A stretch of DNA of 35,261 nt from NCBI GenBank assembly GCA_903865775.1, contig CAIPKZ010000399.1, forward strand, positions 1-35,261. Reading direction: 5' to 3'. How positions within the stretch are numbered: position 1 is the stretch's first letter; every line of letters starts with the position of its first letter. The notes beneath the pieces are model-generated. The model worked only from the letters and a program-made list of their open reading frames with translations, made no database searches and was not told the origin of the DNA. This document shows, piece by piece, positions 31,596-35,261 of the stretch. A program made the translations under genes and the position numbers. The DNA is from an uncultured Prolixibacteraceae bacterium. GTDB lineage: Bacteria; Bacteroidota; Bacteroidia; Bacteroidales; Prolixibacteraceae.

Positions 31596-32063
31596 TCATT
31601 GAATTGGTTCCAGAATATTTTTGGAAATAAAATCGAAAATTGCATTTACTTCATTCAAGCTCGATTGGTAACTTGGATTTGACTGAATTGGCAATATGTT
31701 TATGAAATCATCCTTAATTTTTGGCAGAACTACACAAACAGCCTTAAAAGTTACCGCACTATCATGACCCCAGTTTAGCATGCGTTTAATTTTTTCAACT
31801 GAATGCAACCGGGTACCGGATTTGTAAAAATTCAAATTGCTCGATTTTGCAATATGTAATTTATGGTCAACATAATTTCCAATCCGGAACAGCACGTAAG
31901 TTTTTCTGCATGAATTAAGATGCCGTTCAGCATCAGTTAAAGAGTTGAATTGTCCTTTAAGAGAATCCAATCCCTTACCATAATTATAAGATACTTCCAG
32001 GTCCACGATGCCACTGATGGCATCGTGGTTAAATTTGGTTATGTTGAACATGGCTGCAATCAT
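31596..32063 (-). CDS. Hypothetical early protein
   Basis: 155 residues from the ATG at 32063; a start at 32117 overlaps the Cro-like gene by 35 bp and is less likely. Soluble, mixed (DAISGIVDLEVSYNYGKGLD; KRMLNWGHDSAVTFKAVC). It lies between the Cro-like regulator and the tRNA. No family recognised. Confidence 0.65.
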   Translation of the reverse strand: MIAAMFNITKFNHDAISGIVDLEVSYNYGKGLDSLKGQFNSLTDAERHLNSCRKTYVLFRIGNYVDHKLHIAKSSNLNFYKSGTRLHSVEKIKRMLNWGHDSAVTFKAVCVVLPKIKDDFINILPIQSNPSYQSSLNEVNAIFDFISKNILEPIQ

Positions 32064-32082
32064 TTTATGGTTAATTAATCTG

Positions 32083-32337
32083 TTAAGCTCTTTTAATAAG
32101 AATACCCTCATGTTCACATCCGAAATCTTTCAGGATATCATATAATTTTTGTAGCGTTCCAATTCCAATCTCAGTTCTTCCCATGCGGTAGTTGAACCAA
32201 GTCATTCCCGTAATTCCAATTCTTATTGGTATTTCATGTACAAGCCTGTCATAATCAGCCTTGCACAGATTGGTCTCCATCCAATTTTGAATATTGTTCT
32301 GATATCTTGCTTCTGAAATAGTTTTTGTTTTGCTCAT
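32083..32337 (-). CDS. Cro-like HTH regulator
   Basis: 84 residues. Contains a helix-turn-helix-like segment IRIGITGMTWFNYRMGRTEI followed by IGTLQKLYDILKDFG. It is divergent from the repressor gene across a 116-bp control region, the classic place of the early lytic regulator. DNA binding is inferred from pattern and position. Confidence 0.75.
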   Translation of the reverse strand: MSKTKTISEARYQNNIQNWMETNLCKADYDRLVHEIPIRIGITGMTWFNYRMGRTEIGIGTLQKLYDILKDFGCEHEGILIKRA

Positions 32338-32453
32338 AATGTTTTACAATTTGTAAATAATTTTATATAAATTTGAAAAGAAAACGAGTGTAAAAGTAAG
32401 CATGTTATCCTTACCGTGTCAAGCGAATCACCTTACTTGTTATTAACAATGAT
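32338..32453. promoter_or_regulatory. Divergent lysogeny control region with operator candidates
   Basis: 116 bp between the Cro-like and repressor genes. It has a perfect 7-1-7 palindrome TTTACAA-T-TTGTAAA (32343-32357) next to the Cro-like start. CTTAC/GTAAG half-sites lie at 32396-32400, 32410-32414 and 32432-32436. Minus-strand promoter candidate: TTGACA (32417-32422) and TACTTTTA (32391-32398), matching TTG-N~21-TAnnTTTG in 7 of 8 positions. For the plus strand TAAATTTG (32368-32375) fits TAnnTTTG exactly but with a poor upstream element. Confidence 0.6.
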
Positions 32454-32819
32454 ATGGAAACAACTATAGGACAGCGATTTAAGCAGTTAATAAAAGAATT
32501 AGGAATAAAACCAACTGAGCTTGCAGGTCATGGTATGACTTCAAAGCAAAATATCAATGCAGTAATCACAGATGTTAATCAACCAGGCGCACCTGTAATA
32601 ATTAACATCCTTAGGGCATTTCCTCATGTGGATGCCAATTGGCTTTTACTTGGGCGTGGTAATATGTTTCTGAATCCTGAATTGTACGGAACTGTGAATG
32701 AAAATTTAAAGGAAATCGAACATCTCAAAAAAGAGATTGAACACCTGAAAGAAGTAATAAAACTCAAGGATGAACTCCTTGAAGTAGTAAGATCTAAGTT
32801 AAAATCGGAAAAGAGTTAG
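32454..32819 (+). CDS. CI-like repressor (HTH plus coiled coil, no peptidase domain)
   Basis: 121 residues. N-terminal XRE-like helix-turn-helix (IGQRFKQLIKELGIKPTELA; TSKQNINAVITDV) followed by the typical Bacteroidota pattern ILRAFPHVDANWLLLGRGNM. The C-terminus is a coiled coil (LKEIEHLKKEIEHLKEVIK) for oligomerisation. There is no LexA/CI S24 peptidase, so induction would not be by RecA-stimulated self-cleavage. It is the first plus-strand gene, with the integrase downstream. Confidence 0.85.
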   Translation: METTIGQRFKQLIKELGIKPTELAGHGMTSKQNINAVITDVNQPGAPVIINILRAFPHVDANWLLLGRGNMFLNPELYGTVNENLKEIEHLKKEIEHLKEVIKLKDELLEVVRSKLKSEKS

Positions 32820-32837
32820 AATTTATGGCATTAGCAG

Positions 32838-32970
32838 ACAAAACAGACACAACGCAAAACACTGATACTTAACAGGCAAAATAGGGGTATAAGTTCCCTC
32901 CAGCTCCACTTTTAAGAGTAAGTAATTGAAATACAATTACTTACAAGAGTTAAAAAATGTCTGTTTTGTC
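32838..32970. other. Putative attP with tmRNA-3'-end-like core and arm inverted repeats
   Basis: In the 194-bp gap before the integrase: inverted 12-mers GACAAAACAGAC (32838-32849) and GTCTGTTTTGTC (32959-32970), a perfect 11-bp inverted repeat GTAAGTAATTG/CAATTACTTAC (32918-32944), and between them AAGTTCCCTCCAGCTCCAC (32891-32909). That core looks like the 3' end of a bacterial tmRNA (T arm end plus acceptor, '...CCAGCTCCAC'). ssrA is a common integration target. Distance to the integrase start is ~105 bp. The att assignment is inference; the repeats are directly visible. Confidence 0.55.
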
Positions 32971-33013
32971 TTTTGCTTGTGTTGACATGGCTGCAACCTA
33001 AAACACAATACAA

Positions 33014-34219
33014 ATGGCAGAAAGAAAAAAATTGGTAATCCTCCCAAAGCTTTGTGATTTTGGGGGCGACATGACAAAACAATGGTTTGTCTATTATTCG
33101 TACCGTTCGCCCAAATCAGGCAGAATGGTACGTTTTCGGGTGTATAATGGCATGGCCGGTGCTCAGGAACCTGAGGAAAGATATCAGCATGCAGATAAGT
33201 GCATCAGTGAAATAGAGAAGAAAATCAGATCAGGTTGGAACCCTTTTGATGATGACAAGGATGTTATCTACGAGGATCAACTTAAATATTCACATTTAGC
33301 CAGGAAGCAAGGCCGTTTGAAAAAATCAAACCGGACTTTCAATTTCTACATGTCAAAATGGTTGGATGAGAACAAGGTAAACCTCTCCCCTGCCACATAC
33401 ACAACTTACAAATCAAAGTACCGGATCTTTCAACAATGGCTCGAAAAGGAGAAGTTAGACCGGTACGAAATGGCCTGTTTCGACCAGGAACAAGCCAGAA
33501 AGTTTGTAAAACATTTATTTGATGACCGTAAGGATGGAAATAATACCGTTCACGGATATATCCGGACGTTAAAATCATTCTTTACCTGGGCAATAAAAAA
33601 GGGTGTCGGGATCCGGAACCCATTTGACGAGATTCACATCACAAAAAGGCCAAGAAAGTCGGCAAAATATTTTAACGATACTCTTCTGGAGAAGGTCAAG
33701 AATGAAGTAATAAAACGTGACAAGCAATTGTGGCTCTCCGTTCAGCTTCAATATTACTGCTTCATAAGGCCCGGCCGGGAACAAATCTACATGTTAGTGG
33801 GCGATATCGACATTCACCAGGGAACTATCCAGGTGAGAGGAGAAATCGCTAAGAACAAAATGACCAAGACCGTTGTGATCCCAGAACCATTCTTGAAATA
33901 TCTTATCGAAATAGGAATTGATAAATATCCTGCTGAAAATTATCTTTTCGGAAACCAAGGAATTCCGGGACCAATACACCTGGGAAAAAATCACCTCTAT
34001 AATCAGTTTGTAAAGGTGCGTATTGCGTTAAATCTACCCAAGGACTACAAACTATACAGCTTTAAACATACAGGCGCTGTGAAGGCTTCAAAAGTGGTCA
34101 CAATAAAAGATCTTCAAATGCAGCTCAGGCATTCAGATCTTGGGATGGTTGATGAGTATTTAAAACAAATGCAGGTCACCGATAGCGATGACCTGCGTGA
34201 GAAATTTCCGGAGATGTAG
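33014..34219 (+). CDS. int: Tyrosine integrase
   Basis: 401 residues. Core-binding domain (SKWLDENKVNLSPATYTTYK; YIRTLKSFFTWAIKKGVG) and catalytic domain with R252 in YYCFIRPGREQ, K283 region (AKNKMTKTVVIP), H352 in YSFKHTGAVKA, H373 in QLRHSD and nucleophile Y382 in DEYLKQ. The second arginine of the H-x-x-R box is not present (HTGA), a form I recall from this Bacteroidota integrase group. It catalyses site-specific integration and excision. It faces a late tail operon that converges on it with 6 bp between stops. Confidence 0.92.
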   Translation: MAERKKLVILPKLCDFGGDMTKQWFVYYSYRSPKSGRMVRFRVYNGMAGAQEPEERYQHADKCISEIEKKIRSGWNPFDDDKDVIYEDQLKYSHLARKQGRLKKSNRTFNFYMSKWLDENKVNLSPATYTTYKSKYRIFQQWLEKEKLDRYEMACFDQEQARKFVKHLFDDRKDGNNTVHGYIRTLKSFFTWAIKKGVGIRNPFDEIHITKRPRKSAKYFNDTLLEKVKNEVIKRDKQLWLSVQLQYYCFIRPGREQIYMLVGDIDIHQGTIQVRGEIAKNKMTKTVVIPEPFLKYLIEIGIDKYPAENYLFGNQGIPGPIHLGKNHLYNQFVKVRIALNLPKDYKLYSFKHTGAVKASKVVTIKDLQMQLRHSDLGMVDEYLKQMQVTDSDDLREKFPEM

Positions 34220-34225
34220 AATAGA

Positions 34226-34546
34226 CTACTCTAACTTTGCATCAAGAATAACCTTTGTCCTGACATCTGTAACCACAGCAGGAAGCAAACCTGAGAATAT
34301 TGTCACCATCTGAGGGGTTGATACTTGAGTAGAAAACACCTTATTTTCCACAATCAACGTATCATTGTCTACAATGACCAATTTTGTCACATTCATCACA
34401 ATCTGGTTTTGGTCTATAGAAGCCTTTCCATTCCATGTGTAGACGATATGCTTAGACAGTTGAATCGTGTCCAGGATAACGGTGCTTTGTGCATTGGCAG
34501 CCCCGAATGCCAATAATAATGCGAATATTGCAATGATTTTTTTCAT
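34226..34546 (-). CDS. Small exported protein at the end of the tail operon
   Basis: 106 residues from the ATG at 34546 (signal peptide MKKIIAIFALLLAFGAANAQ, cleavage after ANA). The longer frame to 34630 lies inside the tail gene and is rejected. The mature part is beta-rich (IVMNVTKLVIVDNDTLIVE). It starts 7 bp after the stop of the tail protein. Periplasmic; function unknown, possibly superinfection-related. Confidence 0.75.
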   Translation of the reverse strand: MKKIIAIFALLLAFGAANAQSTVILDTIQLSKHIVYTWNGKASIDQNQIVMNVTKLVIVDNDTLIVENKVFSTQVSTPQMVTIFSGLLPAVVTDVRTKVILDAKLE

Positions 34547-34553
34547 GTTTATT

Positions 34554-35261
34554 TTATTTTGAGGTTTCTGTTCTTGAACCATTTGTGTCCATCTCGAAAT
34601 GCACATCAGTACCATAGCCGAATATTCCACCTGTACCAGTTTGAGAAATCAGGTAGACTTGCATTTGTAGAATTGATGATATCGTTTTACCTGCCCCTGA
34701 TATTCCATTGGCATTGTAAGACATCTCCATCTTTCCATCAGTTGTGCCAGTTGTTTGTGTAAGCCTGATCCAAGTCCATGCACCGGGAGTTTCGCTTCTA
34801 TTAAACCACCTATATTTTACACCGAAAGTTGGCGTTCCTGTTGTGGTGGTGTATTTGTAATGGATATGAGGATAAACAGTTGAACCCTCTTTCCATCTAT
34901 GCGTTAACTGACAGTCGTTATAATAAACTATGCACTTACTTGCTCCGGTAGTATCAATGACAAAGGTGTAATATCCTGAATCTGCCACAAATGTTGGATA
35001 TCCAGTACCTGCATTGCTACCAACGGTAAATGGGTATTGAGCATCATCCCAAACAGTTGCATTTCCATTATATTTAATTGTACCATCAGCCTCAACAGAT
35101 GTGTAATTACCTGCACTTTCATTACCAATTGACATTTTGCCATTTACAACTAACCTTTGTAAAGCAGTAGTTCCACTCATTAATCCATAAATTATTGCGG
35201 TGGTGGTATCTTCTGCTACAGAACTTGTTGCTCGGTCGTTTATTACTAATCTGTTCTGCTG
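34554..35261 (-). CDS. Distal tail/fibre protein (5' end outside window)
   Basis: The frame is open to the right edge; an internal ATG at 35180 is not the likely start, because the upstream codons continue the same pattern (NRLVINDRATSSVAEDTT). At least 235 residues. The N-terminal visible part has repeat-like short strands (QRLVVNGKMSIGNESAG). The rest resembles a phage family with VWDDAQYPF and HRWKEGSTVYPHIHYKY and a closing strand (HFEMDTNGSRTETSK), found from memory among tail and virion proteins. Likely a tail-tip or fibre component. Confidence 0.75.
   Translation of the reverse strand, partial: QQNRLVINDRATSSVAEDTTTAIIYGLMSGTTALQRLVVNGKMSIGNESAGNYTSVEADGTIKYNGNATVWDDAQYPFTVGSNAGTGYPTFVADSGYYTFVIDTTGASKCIVYYNDCQLTHRWKEGSTVYPHIHYKYTTTTGTPTFGVKYRWFNRSETPGAWTWIRLTQTTGTTDGKMEMSYNANGISGAGKTISSILQMQVYLISQTGTGGIFGYGTDVHFEMDTNGSRTETSK

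Noticed and set aside
31314-31682. Plus-strand frame of 122 codons containing RGRDSNPRPVGYEP
   Set aside because: This is the well-known artefact of translating the antisense of a tRNA gene; the tRNA at 31353-31424 explains it.
31573-34223. 15-bp direct repeat GGAGATGTAGAATAG at 31573-31587 and 34209-34223, as possible att sites
   Set aside because: One copy overlaps the integrase stop codon and neither has arm repeats; a 15-bp match is roughly expected by chance in a 35-kb window.
34554-34762. Plus-strand frames under the tail gene and similar antisense frames across the window
   Set aside because: They are shadows of longer minus-strand genes with clear domain content.

Overview
The window is 35 kb of a temperate tailed phage of a Bacteroidota host, with no recognisable host DNA. 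The host call rests on the protein families (short MPN-type RadC, a small KilA-N protein, a tyrosine integrase with a KHTG box, a DEDDh exonuclease plus BRCT gene), on start codons without Shine-Dalgarno sequences, and on a promoter candidate close to the Bacteroidota form TAnnTTTG. Almost everything is read from the minus strand. Only the repressor and integrase (32454-34219) are on the plus strand.

Following minus-strand transcription from high to low coordinates: a Cro-like gene, a gene of unknown function, a tRNA with anticodon CAT behind a structured leader, a KilA-N gene, and a run of small early genes (31315-27963). Next come replication genes: a DnaA domain IV-like protein and a large primase-helicase. 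A diversity-generating retroelement (DGR) cassette follows (24304-23060), then a cluster of TGTGCA repeats that may be the origin. The head genes come next: S49 protease, major capsid protein, a second virion protein, a PLD-fold protein, the terminase subunits, and after a RadC/structured-RNA insertion the portal and neck genes. The lysis genes (8122-6034), a moron-like pair (5893-4232), small pre-tail genes and the tape measure gene follow, the last running off the left edge. A distal tail protein enters from the right edge and its operon converges on the integrase. Phage genes lie on both sides of the integrase and its probable attP, so the sequence is best read as an unintegrated, probably circular genome opened inside the tail module. 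The missing part would be tail genes.

The main discovery is the DGR. Two tandem paralogous genes carry variable repeats (VR1 23588-23671, VR2 24023-24098). A template repeat lies just downstream (TR 23395-23478). Over the shared alignment every TR/VR mismatch falls on an adenine of the TR, the signature of adenine-specific mutagenic retrohoming. The reverse transcriptase that should follow is cut to about its first 40-45 codons and joined out of frame to the tail of another gene. This looks like a DGR that has lost its RT, or that depends on one supplied in trans. Its targets are small cytoplasmic proteins next to the replication genes, not tail fibres.

Other points of interest are a roughly 620-bp region between the terminase and RadC that is packed with perfect stems, including a three-way junction and a possible pseudoknot; a second three-way-junction element at 4007-4095; an attP-like site resembling a tmRNA 3' end; and a small gene broken by one in-frame stop. 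All functions are read by eye from motifs and context; no database search was run.
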